Below, piece by piece: positions 39,054 through 52,539 of a stretch of 64,000 nt of DNA; positions within the stretch are counted from its first letter, which is position 1; the number at the start of each line of letters is the position of its first letter. The notes beneath the pieces were generated by a model that ran no database searches, was not told the DNA's origin, and saw only the letters and a list, made by a program, of their open reading frames with translations. Source of the stretch: Lanius collurio. Its lineage: Eukaryota; Chordata; Aves; Passeriformes; Laniidae. The stretch lies in the NCBI GenBank assembly GCA_020086605.1, contig JACBWW010000051.1, forward strand, positions 2,113,810 to 2,177,809, written 5' to 3'. A program made the position numbers and the translations under genes.

Positions 39054-40262
39054 AGACACAAAATCTTTGCATCTTTTGAATATGTGGAATGGCTATTTTC
39101 TGGCATTATTTGCTGGCATTGGAAGCAAATCAGCCTTTTGAACTTGGCACATGAAGAACTCAGGTCTGGACTAATGAAATCTGGTTTTAAAGATTTTTCA
39201 TCTTTTACATATTCAGTTGGAATCAAAGCTAGTGTATACAGTTCTTCTGGAAGCACTCATAAGAGCTCTTTTCAACTTTTCCTTCTCTTTATGAAGTACC
39301 CTTGGGTATAGCCTAATTAATCATAGGCTAAAATTTCCTAGTAAATTACAAATAGTGTAGATTTTCCAAATGGTATTTTCTGTTGTTCATAGCAAGTAAG
39401 CATCTGTTATAAATAACTGCCCATGGTTGAAGGCAGACATAAAATGTTCATAAATGTTTATTATAGCACTCCATGTTTTCAGTACCAGCTTGGTATTTTC
39501 TCCTCAGGTCTTTATTTCTTAATGTAATTCTGAAATCTTCAGTTGCTTGCTTTCATCATGGTTTCTTTATTCTTTTAACCTATTTCCAGCCATGCTGGTT
39601 TATTGCAAAATAAAAATAAAAATAATGTCAATGGTTTCCCACACAAATAGACCCAAGGGAACACTTTAGGACAATTTGAACTACAATGAGAAAGAGCTGA
39701 GCTGATGCTAATTTATATGAACTTTTAATTTGAGGATAATACTAGAAGTGAAACATAATCTTGAAGGTGAAGAAGTACATTAGCTTCCTAATTAAGCTAA
39801 CTTTACCTCACCAGTGAAAGTGACATTAATTAGTTGACGTGCCTCTTTATCACTGTTTCCAATGCTTTACAATCTTGAATATTTATTTTCAAGAGATGAT
39901 GCACTGGCAGAGTATTCAAACAATGAAGAACCTGCCATTGGGAGAAGAAGAAATCTAAGAAAGCTTCTCTATGTGTCTTACATTAGCATAGATTTTAAAA
40001 GCCATCCAGAACCCTAGATAAATAAGCAGGCAGCAAGTATTCCCAGTTTTCTGTAGCAATGCACCTTCAATGACCCTTGCTAGACTCATTTATAACTAAC
40101 TCAGATGCATCTGCATGAGTTGTAAGTGCTACATGAATTTGAAATGTATACCTGAGCATTTGCACAGCCAAACTCTGTGAGACAGAGTCATATTAATCTA
40201 TATGCTTACTTGTTGGTTATGGGCCTACGAGGGTAAATAAAAGGGTTAAGTTTTGGACTTTT
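39054..40262. other. AT-rich unique sequence, no gene seen
   Basis: Open on both strands at 39002-39311 (84 and 92 codons), but the frames start inside the LTR and match nothing known. The stretch 39780-39950 contains TAATTAAG and ATTAATTAG sites and could be a conserved noncoding element (inference). Confidence 0.45.
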
Positions 40263-40600
40263 TAGAATCAAGTTATAGAATCACAGAATGGTTTGGGTTG
40301 GAAGGGACCTTAACAATCACTTAATTCCAGCCTCTGCCATGGCCAGGGACAACTTCCAGTAAAACAGTTTTCTCCAAGCCCCATCCAACCTGACGCTTCC
40401 AGGGATGGGGCAGCCACAGCTTCTCTGGGCAGTCTGTGCCAGGGCATCCCCACCCTCACAGGGAAGAACATTTTTCCTAATATCTAATCAAATCCTACAC
40501 TCAGTCCTTTGCCCTTTCCCCTTGTCCACTACATACCCTTGTAGCAAGTCCCTCTCCATCTTTCTGGTGAGTCCTTTGCTTTAGGTATGTATTTGTTCCA
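40263..40600 (-). mobile_element. CR1: CR1 LINE 3'-end fragment
   Basis: From the left the plus strand reads ATAGAATCACAGAATGGTTT, GGGTTGGAAGGGACCTTAA, CATCCAACCTGA, GGGGCAGCCACAGCTTCTCT and CCCTTGTAGCAAGTCCCTCT. This is the reverse complement of the bird CR1 3' end, in full consensus order, including the tail of ATTCTRTG-like units at the left. It is a 5'-truncated copy, as nearly all CR1 insertions are. Its good match to consensus suggests a younger insertion than those at 7.5 and 42.5 kb. The right limit (the truncation point) is approximate. There is no coding capacity. Confidence 0.93.
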
Positions 40601-42389
40601 TGTCCCTTTACATTCACCCCAGTCTTGCTTCACTCTCAGTGTTTGGATCTGTCAAATGCTAAGGCCAGAAACATGTGTATAAAATATTTTAAAGCTGGGT
40701 ACAATGGCAGAAATAGCAGCAACAGATTGGAAACTGCACTCTCTTGTCAATAGAGATTTTGCTTCTCTGAACTCTCATCCAATTTTCAAGTAATTAAAAT
40801 TTAATGCTCTTTAGCATGATTAGGCAGGAATCTTAATCATAAGGCTGATTGACCTACATGTCTGAAAGGCTGAAAAATGCCACCTTACACAAATTTCTTC
40901 TGATTACAATTCATGGTGGACCAGTTATTTGGAAATGGAGTTCTGCAAACTCTGGACACAAGGGTTTCAACAAGTGGTTTTCAAAGTTCATTGAAGCACT
41001 AGAGGCAGCTTATGTCATCTTAAAGAAGTGTGCAGTACTACCAAGCTGTACTTAGCTGTCAGAACACTTAGAGGGTTTCTAAGCTTTTTATATAACCAGG
41101 GTAGGGGAGGCAGGGGGGGCCTTTAGGGGTATTTTTGTAGTTTTGGGGTTTTTTTTCGCTTGTTCTCATTTTGGGGTTTTTTAGGGAAATTTATGGAGTA
41201 CATTTTAAACTGCAAATATCCTGAGGTTGACATTGGATTATGATCAAGTCTATGTCTGAGGATAATGAATTAATATAAAATTAATTCTTAGTAGGATGTT
41301 AGTGGAAAAATACTGTGTATATTCAGATTTATCAATAATAAACATAGATGTGAAAACAGAAAAATATTTCTAAATTCTAGCAAAAATGGAAGTACCTAAA
41401 CTTTTCCAGACAGTGTGGAGTGTGAAGTGTAATATAATAGAACTATGAAATTAATGAATTAAAGAATTAAAAACTTGTGACCTTTTTCCTTGTGTGTTCC
41501 ATGTGCTCTGGATGGGGATGCTGAGACTCTCAGATGTCATTTGTTGATTGTTGCAGGTATTGAATTGATATTGACATTAAATAAATCTGTGCTTGAAGGG
41601 TTCAGCTTGGAGACTTAACATGGCTAGAAAGAGATGCTGAAGGGATGCACTTACATGCCTAGAGATACTAAGAAATCTCATAAGTGATTCATTCATAAAC
41701 CTTCCTTTGCTCAGGTTTAAACTGGTCACTAGAATTGTTTCCCAGAAGAAATTTTCCCCATGTCAAATTGGATTTGGGATGCATAAGAAATAAAGTTTGC
41801 CTTTTTCTGTAGCTGGGGAGCAATTACATGGATAACCTGCATGTTTTTCCCTTAACAAGTTCTCATCTGTGGTAAGGACAAGGAAATCTATTACTGCCTC
41901 TAACAGCACTTTTCCCTGCAGTTGTGCCATGTTGAAGAACACTGCACGTGCTGTGCCATGTGATAGATGGGATGAGGGCTGGCAGCTCATTCTTGTCAAA
42001 TCATCTTGTCCTCTATAGCTAAACTCTCTGTCCAGTGGACCCCTTTCCATCCATGTGTTTCTGTGCTCCAGTATCCATGTCTGTAAGAAAGCCCCAAGTG
42101 CAAATTCTCCATAGTTTTCAGATTCAAAGATCCACTATTAATGTAAGCATTATAAGGGATGAGCTGATGATATTCCTGTATGCAGATATCCTGACTTTGT
42201 GGGGTTTTCTTCTTTTAAACTGATAGATATCTGCTTCCAGAGGGGAAAAAAATTGGCTTTTTTAATATTTTCTTAGATTCCAACTAAACATTAAGCAAAT
42301 ATAGTAATCTAAATATATTTTTTAATGTCAAGAGTTCTGTGAGTGATAATAGCTGATTTAAATCCCATTCTTTTATATATCAGGGTATA
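40601..42389. other. Unique sequence with a G-rich tract, no gene seen
   Basis: No gene is recognisable. A G-rich tract at 41104-41129 fits a quadruplex-forming pattern on the plus strand (four G-runs with loops of 5, 1 and 6). A 95-codon minus-strand frame at 41763-42050 has no recognisable content. Confidence 0.5.
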
Positions 42390-42690
42390 GTTGTTTCTCC
42401 CACAAACATTATTTTACATTTATCAACATTTTCCTCTACCATTGTATCGAGACAAAACACCATTAAATATTCTGTAAGTCTTCTCACCTTCCTTTTTTAC
42501 TATGAATAATTATTTTGTATCATTAGAAAACGTCAGCTCTTCTCCAGGTTGTCTATGAACACCTTGAACAGCACAGTCCCCAACATAATTCTCTGAAGTG
42601 TTTGCCTGTAAAACTGGCTATTTATTACCTAAATGTAATTTCAGGGTATTTTATCTGCTTACAAATTGATGGCTTTATTTTGTATACCAG
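42390..42690 (-). mobile_element. Very old CR1/L3-type LINE relic
   Basis: The plus strand carries, in order, TTACATTTATCAACATTTTC, TACCATTGTAT, CTGTAAGTC, TTTTGTATCATTAGAAAACG, TCTTCTCCAGGTTGTCTATG, AACACCTTGAACAGCACAGT, CCCCAACATAATTCTCTGAA and AACTGGCTATTTATTACCT. This order matches the reverse complement of the reverse-transcriptase 3' portion and downstream sequence of old amniote CR1/L3-like LINEs (the block usually translating, on the other strand, around the VLFNIFINDL-type motif). The copy is heavily diverged and no frame is intact. Limits are approximate. Assigned from remembered consensus wording, so the exact subfamily is uncertain. Confidence 0.65.
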
Positions 42691-42840
42691 GAAATCACAT
42701 AATGTTAAGGGTTTGGAAAGGACCTTTAAGATCATCTAGTCCCAAGCCTTTGTGCCATGGGCAGGGACATCTCCCACTAGACCAGGCTGGTCCAAGCCCT
42801 GCTCAGCCTGGCCTTGAACCATGTCAGGGTTTGGGCACAT
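42691..42840 (-). mobile_element. CR1: CR1 LINE 3'-end fragment
   Basis: The plus strand reads AATCACATAATGTTAAGGG, TTGGAAAGGACCTTTAAGA, TCATCTAGTCCCAAGCC, GGGCAGGGACATCTCCCAC and TAGACCAGGCTGGTCC, the standard landmarks of the reverse complement of the CR1 3' untranslated region. It lies directly beside the older relic at 42390-42690 in the same orientation, so the two could be separate insertions or parts of one complex old copy; the better match here argues for separate events. It is truncated at about 42840. Confidence 0.88.
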
Positions 42841-45800
42841 AATTGTTCATATTAGAAAAGTTAACAGGTGAATAATGGGCCAATTCCTTCTGCCAGTGAC
42901 AATGAATCAAAATTTGCAATGCATGAGTAGACAGATGAAACTGTCGATTTTAAGGTGGAAAGACAAACTTTCAGTTCACCTTTACCTTTTATGGCCTGGT
43001 GCAGTCCCTGGGAGTGGCATGGCAGAGTGGCACATGAGCACTGGAGTGTACAGGGCATGCAGGAGGTTCTCATGTGCAGGCAGGGCTCTGAGCAGGTCTC
43101 TGACTCCCTTCTGTATCCCTTCGGGCTCACAGGGCATTCCCAGTGGAAAAAATAGTAAAAAATCACCAAGCTCTTTGGCATACTCTGTGATTTTTCTATG
43201 AGCTGGTACAATGCTCCTTGGCTCCAGCAGACTTTTGATATATCATAAGCCCAGTCTCACTGAAATTCAGAGTGCTTGCCCCAGAATAAAATGACTTTGT
43301 CACTTTGATTCCAGGCTTGCACCTGGAGGACAATTTCTCAAAATCATGCAATATATAAGGCTAATCTAGTTGTATCTGTATGAATATTTCACATGATAAA
43401 GCACCTGTGATTTCCTTGTAATCCCAAGTTACCCAGCTCTTTTAAACAATTGAAATCAGACTTTAAATTAAAAGCAGATATGGCACAAGACCACATGAAA
43501 GGGCCCAGAAGTCAGTGTGTTTCCCACTGGCAGTTTCAGTGCTTGTGAGTTCAGGTGAAAGGAGAGAGCACAGGGCTTACAGTGTCCCAAAACAGCTCCT
43601 GGTGTCCCCCTCATGCTGCTCACAGGCAGGGGAGCCCAGTCACTGCTCTCACCACCCCCCCAAAGTCTGTGGCTGCTCAGGGGCCAGCCAGGAGCCACTG
43701 CTCCACAGTTTCTGCTGTGACAGGTTTCCTGCCTATGTGCCAACAGCATCTCCTGCCTCCCTGCTTTCACAGAGTTGTAGTAAAAGGATTCACCCAATCC
43801 CCCATCCCCTGCCCCTGCCTTCTCCCTCCGTCTCCATTCAAAAGATCATTCTGAGCCTGGTCTGCCTTAGCATGAAAATGTGTTTATTTTTCATATTGTG
43901 TTAGGGGCCTTCATCACAGACAATATTCCAGCTGTATTCCCTGCCCAGGGGCCAGACATGAAGCTCACTCACGGGTGGGAAGGCAGGAGCCAGCAGGCAC
44001 ATGCAGACAGATGCAACATGAAACAGTAAAGCAACAGTCACCCACATCATAGACTGTGATTTTATTTTTTTTAATGACACCTACTAAAACCTGCAAACCA
44101 ACTGATTCTTGGGTCTGTGCCTTGTTCCCCCTTATTTACTAACACAGGGGCAAGTGTGGGAGCCAAAAAGCTGATTTTTTTTCTGTTGAAAATAGCAGCA
44201 TGCACCTTGCCAAGATTTTTACTACAGCAAAAATATATTTTAAAAATTGGGACTGTACAATTCAACTTCTAACCTGTTAGTTTATGTCTACATAGACTTT
44301 CTTTACTACCATAAGGAAAAAGATTTACTTCACTGGAGGACTGAAAACTGTGTTTTTGTGAAATCCAGCTGCCTGTAAATGAGAAAACAGCTCCTCAGGA
44401 GCTGCATCCTCTCATGTGGTTAAGCAGGTGTGGAAGTTTTCCAAAAATGTTTTAGAGTCACTGCTGTAAATTCAGAAGAGAAATGGAAAATAATTTCCAT
44501 TTCATTTTCATGGGGGAAAAAAAGTTTTCTTTGAATATTCTTAATATTATCAAAAATTTTCAATACTTTCTCAATTTAGGAGAAAATATAGTCAGGTACA
44601 GGCTACAAAGAGTTGGTTACTTTGCCATGAAGAGCACGGGGAAGCCCTGGCTGTGTTAGGCCCACAGGTTAAAATGAAGTCAGTGAGAACAGTGAAAATT
44701 GTCTGTATTTGGGCAGGGGCTCAGCAAGGACCCCAGCCAGCCCCTCTCAGGTCTGAGATAACACTGACAAGAGAGGAGTGACAGCAGCCTTTGTCTGCAG
44801 AATCACTTTTTGTGATGCATCAAGGGTCAATCTTGTGTGGCTTAATCTCCCCCCAAAAGCCTCCACCTGGCCCTACAGCCTGTTCCTCTAAACCTCAGGG
44901 GGGCAAGGCCTGCCAAACAGTTCAGTAACTCATGGTGTAATATGAGTTACCTCCTTTTCTGTGGCTTTACAACCAAAATCTCTTCAGTCAAAAGGTGTTG
45001 GTGTTGAGCACTTATAATCTTCTGTCTACCACTTTTGACCTGAGTTTCCCAGTTTGAAATCAGTGTTTCCTGGGGAGCAGCTACTCCTTTAGATGAAACA
45101 GATTTAAAACAATAAATACCAATACATAGATTGCCTTATCTACATCTGACACTCCTGTCACTTCTCTACGTAGATGTGATTTAACCTTGCCATCATCTGT
45201 TCTCTTGAGGAGGAAATTACAGTCCCTTCCTCCTTTGATCTGTCAGCTTGGAGCAGCTGGCAACCTGTCAGCACCCCTTCTGCAGATGGACATTTTACTG
45301 CTGAGAGGCAATACCCCAGCAATCTGTACGTACTCAGCCTTGGCAAAATGACTTCATAATCAACAGCCAAGGAGTTACTTTTCCCAGCGTTGTTCTCTCT
45401 GAGCATTTTTGCAGATTCATAGTTCACCTGCCTTCCCTTAATGTAGGATCTCTTAAGTGATCCTCCCCATTATAAAGTAGCTGTAAGTGGTGGACAGGCT
45501 GCAAACAAAGATCAGGGAAAACAAGGTGACATCCTGTCCTATGTTGCTAAGGAAGTGGGAGTCTTAATAAAAAAAGAATGTAGCTACTGTATGCAAATCT
45601 TAATGAAATTTGTGATTTAAAATCACAACATTTTTTTAAATGCGAGTTTCCAAGTCTCATTAACTTTGAAGAAGAGGATTCATATTCTATTTAACTAGAC
45701 TTCACATTGAGCCACTTTTCATTTACAGTATATTCCTAAAGGTAGAAGCAGCAGGGAGATGAAATGACTTCATTCACTGGAATTACAGCTTCTTTTATAT

Positions 45801-47753
45801 AAAACGTTAATCATTTTATATATGACAACCTTATGCTTAATGTTGCTAGAATACTCCTCATAAAACATTTTTTGTGAGTGCATAGACTCCCCTACTGAGC
45901 ACATAACAGCTTTCAGTGGATGTGCTAATCCAGTTTGAATATATGTAGTATTTAATCTTCATTAAGATGCTGAAGTCTATACAATGTTAATTATTCATTT
46001 TGCACGTTCCTTGCACTTTATTGTAATTCATAATTTCCTTAATGAAAATGTAGTTTTTAATTATAACTGTAAAATTTGGATGAAACCTGCCTGGTTTCAT
46101 AAGCAGAATTTTTTTTCGTTTTCTTAAGATTTTAGTATACGATGAGAAGGGGAAATTCACAGAATTGGGGACAAAATGTTGAATGAATAACATTCAACCA
46201 AGTTTTCAGCCAAGCAACATTGCCTCATCCCTCAGCACAACCCGTGGGGGCTGCAAGGATCAGCAAGGACCCTTCTACTGACATTTGCTACACGGGGAAT
46301 GTCAGAGCCTGAGAGCACAGGGTGAATTTTAATCCAGCATTCCTGCCTCCCTTTCATCAGCACCAGAATGTGGTAAGATTCTACAGGTAGTGTTGTGCAT
46401 ATTTCTTTGAAAAGATTTCCAGCAGGGTAAGAAGAGTGCCACACTACACACACACACACAAAATATTAAGTAGAATCAAAAGAAGCCATTATAGTTTCCA
46501 CATCCTTAAACAAAATGAACAGATGAAAAAAAATTAGCAGAGAAATAGAAGAAAATGGGTATGAGTGTCACTTTGAACAGAGATTAGGAGTAGAAAGTGT
46601 GTCTTTTTTCTAATATGGCAGGAAACAATTAACTTAGTGTAACAATTTCCAACTGCTGCTGATTTTGATATAGTTTTTAAACTACAGCTAAGTAGTTACA
46701 AATGTTCTACGTGCTGAAATGACAGTGCATTTAATTGACTATTTACATGACACAGTAGAATAGTATGTTCTAGCTTCTGGGGGTGTTGTTTCATTTTGAA
46801 TTAATGTATTTGGCAAAGTACTCAAAAAATGGCCACAGTATCAGAGATGTGTACATTAGTAGGCAAATCATAGATGTGTGCCCTCTCTTCCTTTTCATTC
46901 TTCCTGGGGTCTGGAGAAATAAACTCAGAAATACTTAGGGTTCATATTATCATTCAGGCAAGAGTAAAACATATATGGTCTCATAAAAGGAAACCTCTGT
47001 GTACTGGCAAGTTACAATCCTTTGCCGTGCTAGATTTAAACAAACTTTTGATGAAAGCTACTTGTGAAACCACCAGGGAGGAAATCACATCTTTTTAGCC
47101 TGTAAGATATATTGGCAAATATGAACTGCCACACGAGATTTGATATGAGCTGCAGCTGCCCCTCATCTCTCTGGAATGTCATAGTTCAGTAGCTGCACAC
47201 CTTTGGTCAAATGCTCTGTGGCAGATCCCAGATGACTCAAGGAATATATCCTTTCTCATTAGTTATGTAGTCATGAAATGACCTTTAGAATAATAAAAAT
47301 TCTAATTGAAAAAAAATCCATGACTTGGGATATATTTTCCCCACAAAGAAATTGACACTTCAGCTTTGGCTTTCAGATAGAGCTACTCATGATCCAACCC
47401 CTAAATGGCAAAATAACCTTGTTTATGAAGTTGCCTGTTCTCTCCTGCTCACCTGGGACTTGCTGAACCAACCAACACTTGGTCCCTCACTGCCAGTCTC
47501 CAAGGGTGAGCTACATACAAAGGCAGCAGGAGAGGCTGACCAGAGACAGGAGTGTGGGAAATGGGCAAGTGGATTTGTCCTTTTCCTGAGTGGTAATTAC
47601 AAGCATCAGCCTGCCTGACTGTCCCTTTCGTTTGGACTCATTTTTCCATGAGATCTCTGCTGCATTGATCTAAAAATGGCTGTAACCTTATCACCTCCAC
47701 GATGTTTTATCAGTGGGAGATCATTACCCAAGGTTCTTTAATCTCTGTGTTGA

Positions 47754-47756
<3 letters not shown>
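42841..47756. other. Unique sequence with GC-richer patches, no gene seen
   Basis: GC-richer patches at about 42990-43150, 43490-43860 and 44690-44930 give open frames of 99-129 codons on both strands, none familiar. A CA run of about 15 bases lies at 46446-46460. The rest is AT-rich unique sequence. Confidence 0.5.

Positions 47757-47784
<28 letters not shown>
47757..47784. repeat. (GT)n microsatellite
   Basis: Fourteen uninterrupted GT units. Confidence 0.95.
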
Positions 47785-47785
<1 letters not shown>

Positions 47786-50700
47786 GTGTCTCCACCCCCT
47801 ATAGCCATTTTACTTTGCTGTTTTACACATTTGAAAGGTGGTGCCTCACAAGATTTTACACACCCAGGTGTAATATATTGCAGAGATGATATATTTATAT
47901 TGGTTCTTTCCTCAGTTGTGTCTTGTTTATTTCAAAGTATTTCCATAAGAGGAAGGAAAGGTAACCTGTATTGACACAATGCATGGCAGATATGGCTGGA
48001 ATATGTAATTTTAAAATCTCTTTTCATAGTGGTATTAGTGGTTAATATTCTTCATTTTGGAGGTTTTTGAAAAAATACCATCATTTCTTTAGTGCTGCAG
48101 ACTTTCATAAAGCTGTTGTGACATTTAAGAAATTAGCTGTGAATAAATCAAGGATCCTCTGTGGAAGTGCAGAGCAATTGGGACTGTAGTTGTCACAAGC
48201 AAATAGCAATCACTGATGTTATTGCTTGAACTAGCTGATTTTGTGGAGAGATTTTTGGCTTACGTGTTGTATCTGAAGTATTCTGAGCATTGAGTGCTTT
48301 TTGAAGTTAATATAAAAGCTCAAAATGAGAGTTTTAATATATTTTACTTTTTCTGTGTTCTAGAAAACTTTTTTTGTCTTAAAAGAGTTTGCAGTCCAAA
48401 TACACAGTCACTCCAAAGAAATCTATTGTAGCAGAGAAATTCTCTCTCCAGTTTGAAACCACTTGTATTTAGAGAGAGGGAGTTTTGCTTGTTGCAGTCC
48501 AATTTACTGACAAGGAGGTGCAACCTCGATGAAAGGGTGTTTTACACTAATTTTCATCTTAGTGAAAGTTTTGAAATGTTTTTATATGTCTTGCTTAGAA
48601 CACAGTACTGCTATGTTACAACTCCCACAACTGCTTAAGAGACAAATTTAAAATGCATTTTAAAAGTTTCTTTAAACAAACTGTTTTGTTTCTTCTTTAA
48701 AATTTGTCACTTGTGTATACCCTTTCCAAAGACATCTTCAATTTGCTTTTAAATAGGAATTATTTTTCTCCTGGCTGTCTAGCACAGCCTCACTGCACTT
48801 ACCTGACTGTGGTTCACTGACAAATTACAGTGAACTATAAGAGAAACAACGAAGTCCCAAATCCTCCAGAAGGATTTATTTTTATATCATATTCAAGTGA
48901 TCTATCATCTGAGACTAGCATTAGCTAAACTGCTATTGTTTTACCAAGAGTCACACTTGATAACAATATTTTAGTCTTGAAAAGCTATAAACTACAGCTC
49001 AAATGTTTAAAACACAGCAGTAATAAACAAAACATGAGATCTACAGAAACTGAGGGGGATTATGCCAAAGTTTCATGACCCTCTAGGAAGTAGTATTTCC
49101 TTAATTAAGCTTTTAAAAACATCTAAAAATCTTTCTTTATTGACAAATACATATCTCTGTCCTGCTAAAAAATTAAATATGTGAAAACTATACTTAAATT
49201 ATGTTGAGATAAACAACTGAAAGCAAAGATTGCACAATGAGGCTTCTGCAGTCTGTGCTTGTGCATGTATTTGTTTCAACAAGTACATGTTTTACTTCTA
49301 TGAAATCCATTGGTTTAAAAATACACAAAATATTTGAGAAGGGATTGTGATGTATTTCAATTGCTTTTTGTTAACTTTCATCTTTCTACTTGTATTTAAT
49401 CTTTAATGCCAAATGATTGATTGACACTGGAATTCTACATTAAAATCCTGCACTCTTCAGTTCAGTTGTAATTTGGAGCTGTCCCAGGAGAGGCAGTTCA
49501 ATATTACTATCTACTGGAACCCTGAAATAAACTGATAATGTCTGCTTTGTGGCATGGTGTGTACAGTGCAGCATCACTCTGCTACCCAGATACCTGAGGT
49601 TTTTCTGTATGGATTTGAAATCCCCCCTGTCTGAGAAAAGATGCAATGCAGAAGTGATGTGCTCATTATCTTAGCAGGGCAGTGCTGCAGAGGGGTGTGG
49701 GCAACAGACTGGCCAAGAAAGAATAGAAACAGCAAGGTTGAGAGCAAAATGACTCCCTGATTTTTCAAAAATAAGTTATAAAGATAATTCAGAGAGAAAA
49801 GGAATTGAAACATCCTATCACTGCTCATGATGATAAGAGAGTCTTGAAAATAGGCCAGGAGAAACACAGTGGCTATCATCACAAACTACATAAAAATGCC
49901 AGTTGTGTTCAACACTCCAGACTACTGCCCAGGAGCTGGGACAAAGGCAGGTGGAGATTTGCTTAAAAGTCATTTTAATAGGGAGGTTTGACTTCACATT
50001 AAAGACTTTGTTAACTGAAGGGAATGATGAAATAATTCATGCTCTTTTTAGTAACATGAATAATTTGTAGATGGCTCACTTTAAAATACATTCAACATTA
50101 AAATAACCTAGATCCTCACAGTCACATACTGCATATGTCTCCTCTACTCCATTTGGAAATATGTGTATAACCATGTGCATAATTTGAAATTAGATGTCCC
50201 TGAAGTGTAGTCACCCAAAAGTACACCTAAATTGGGAATATCAGATCACGGATCTTGGGCAGACGAATGCATCACACACACACATACAAGGGCCAGCTCA
50301 GTACAGGCCAAAGTATTTTGCTTATCCAAATCTAAATGGAAAGTACAGGATATTTAATGCAAAGGGCTCAACATTCAGGCCAGCAGTTGTATTGGAGGGT
50401 TTCCTCAGACCAGCTGGGTTCTGTGAGCAGAGCACCTGCCAGCACCACTTCAGGTGCCCTCCCAGCACCATTTGTCTGATTTAGTTCCCACACATTCTGC
50501 ATTTTCTCTGCAGAACAAACCAGGGCATGAAACCAGGGATAGTTTGGACAGAGACCTCAAAAGCAACTGATTCAAAATAATTCTGACATCGGCACTCACC
50601 GAAATAAATTCCTTCTGATTGACCACATTTGAGGATGATGGGAAGGTTCAAAATGAGGTTTGAACTCTGGAGTTTGTCCTGTGCTCAAAATACAAGACCT

Positions 50701-52539
50701 TCCTCCTTGTTAAAAGGAGTTACAGAATCAAAATTTGGCATAGGTTTACTGGCACAAAAGGGAAATGCTTTCAGGAGAGTGCACATCCAGAATGGGTGCT
50801 GTAAACCTAAGAAGCACCATTTAAACATGACACGAGATTGTCTCTAAAACATTTCCCATATGAAGGGAATCCACAATACAGATAACCTAATGGACTCTTA
50901 TTCCCAAATGAAGGACAGATACACTGACAATTGAAAAGGGCCAAATCTCCCTTTGGCTTTGTTTGTAGCCAGAAATGAGTTACTTCAAGGCAATTTCTAT
51001 TGCCAGTTCAACACTCCACTGATGTGAGAGAATGCAGCTGTTGCACCTCTGTTCTCAGCCAATTTTGCCAACTAATTTTTCCTAGAAAAAGAGTAGAAAC
51101 ATTTGAAAATAAACCAGGAGTCAGTTTTGTTTCCAGTTTTGTTTGTTTGTTTGTTAGTTTTTGTTTTGGGTTTTTTTTTGGTCAGGTATGGGTACTCTTT
51201 GTAAACAATTTAAAGAGTTGTTACTTGCACCAGCTTGTGCTCAGCAGGTATTTGCTTTCAACAATGGCTTGAACTTTAATAAGCTCATACCCATACTTTG
51301 TGCTGGGTTGCTTCCAGAGATGAAAGCTTAGGATTAAAATAGCAAAGCAAATCACAGGATTTAACTGCTATCCAGAAGAAAATTTAAAGTTTTGTTAGAA
51401 TGGTTTCTGTGTTACTTTTTTTACTACAAAGAAAATAATGGTTTGCTTTCATTTCCTTTTATTCCATAACTTCCTTTATTTACTTTTTTTTTTCTGTTTT
51501 TTCGGTGTGTTTTATTTTTGGAGCAGGATATGGGGTTCATTAGCAATGTGCACATTGGAAGACTGTTCATACCCTGTGTATTCTCTGAACACCTACCTGG
51601 ATTACAAAACACTGCTACCTGTACAGTGTTCTGCACAATGCAAGTTACAGCCACATGCTCACCATGCATCAGCATTGCTGGCAAAGTTGTTCTGTTAACA
51701 TTAATATAACCATTTAGATTTAGCATCCTGTTGAAAATAGCTGTCATGCCCAGTTTTGAGGCACAGGAAAACGAGAAGCAGAAGAGCCACACTGACACCT
51801 GATTAAGCAGAGGTAAATTCATAAACTTCTACTTCTCTGCAGTTTTTACCCACTGAAGTGAAGGTCCAAATAAGTACTTGCATATTCTTTGGAAGTACTC
51901 CTGGTATTCAAGTGACCAAAACCTGCAAAATTTGGCTGACATTGTCATGGAAATTGGTTTGAGTTTTTTTGTTTGGGTTTTTTTTTTTTTGTGAGTTTGA
52001 ATAACTTCTTTACCATAATTAATCTTTAAGACCCTACTGATAGTGATAGATTATGCATGTACCTGAAAGTAGAAAATGTAGCAAAAAAATAAACAATTTA
52101 AAAATATTTTTGTGGGCTTTCTTGGGTTTGTTGGGATTTGTTTTCTTTTGTTTTCTATTTAACAAGTATTTGGTTTGAACTAACATTTGAAACCATATTT
52201 TGGAGGTTACTGTATGTGATTGCCTGTTTGGAGTAAACTGTAAGTAGAATGACATTAGAATGTGCTATTAGCATCATACTTCTAAAATTATAATCTTATT
52301 CTGTGTTTGCCAATGAAATTGAACTAAATACTCAATACTGAGTGTCCAGTAGGACTGAACTAATACTAAATACCATCTGATGTTACACTTGTACTGGAAA
52401 GGAAAGTTGTCTTACTGTTAATACTACTAATACATATTGATAGGTAAGAAATAGAGCAGTTAACTGGAACATATGGTTGGCGTCGTTAAAAGAGTCCTGT
52501 TTCCATGCCAAGAAGTTACTGAATACAGCTGTAAAGGAC
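47785..52539. other. AT-rich unique sequence, no gene seen
   Basis: No gene or transposon is recognisable. T/G-rich simple tracts (GTTT-type) occur at 51135-51182, 51478-51520, 51960-51995 and 52105-52160. A 132-codon minus-strand frame at 51424-51822 looks random and overlaps low-complexity sequence. Confidence 0.5.

Noticed and set aside
39002..39311. Overlapping 84- and 92-codon frames next to the ERVK-like LTR
   Set aside because: Both cross the LTR boundary, so the frames post-date the insertion and cannot be an old exon; no known motif.
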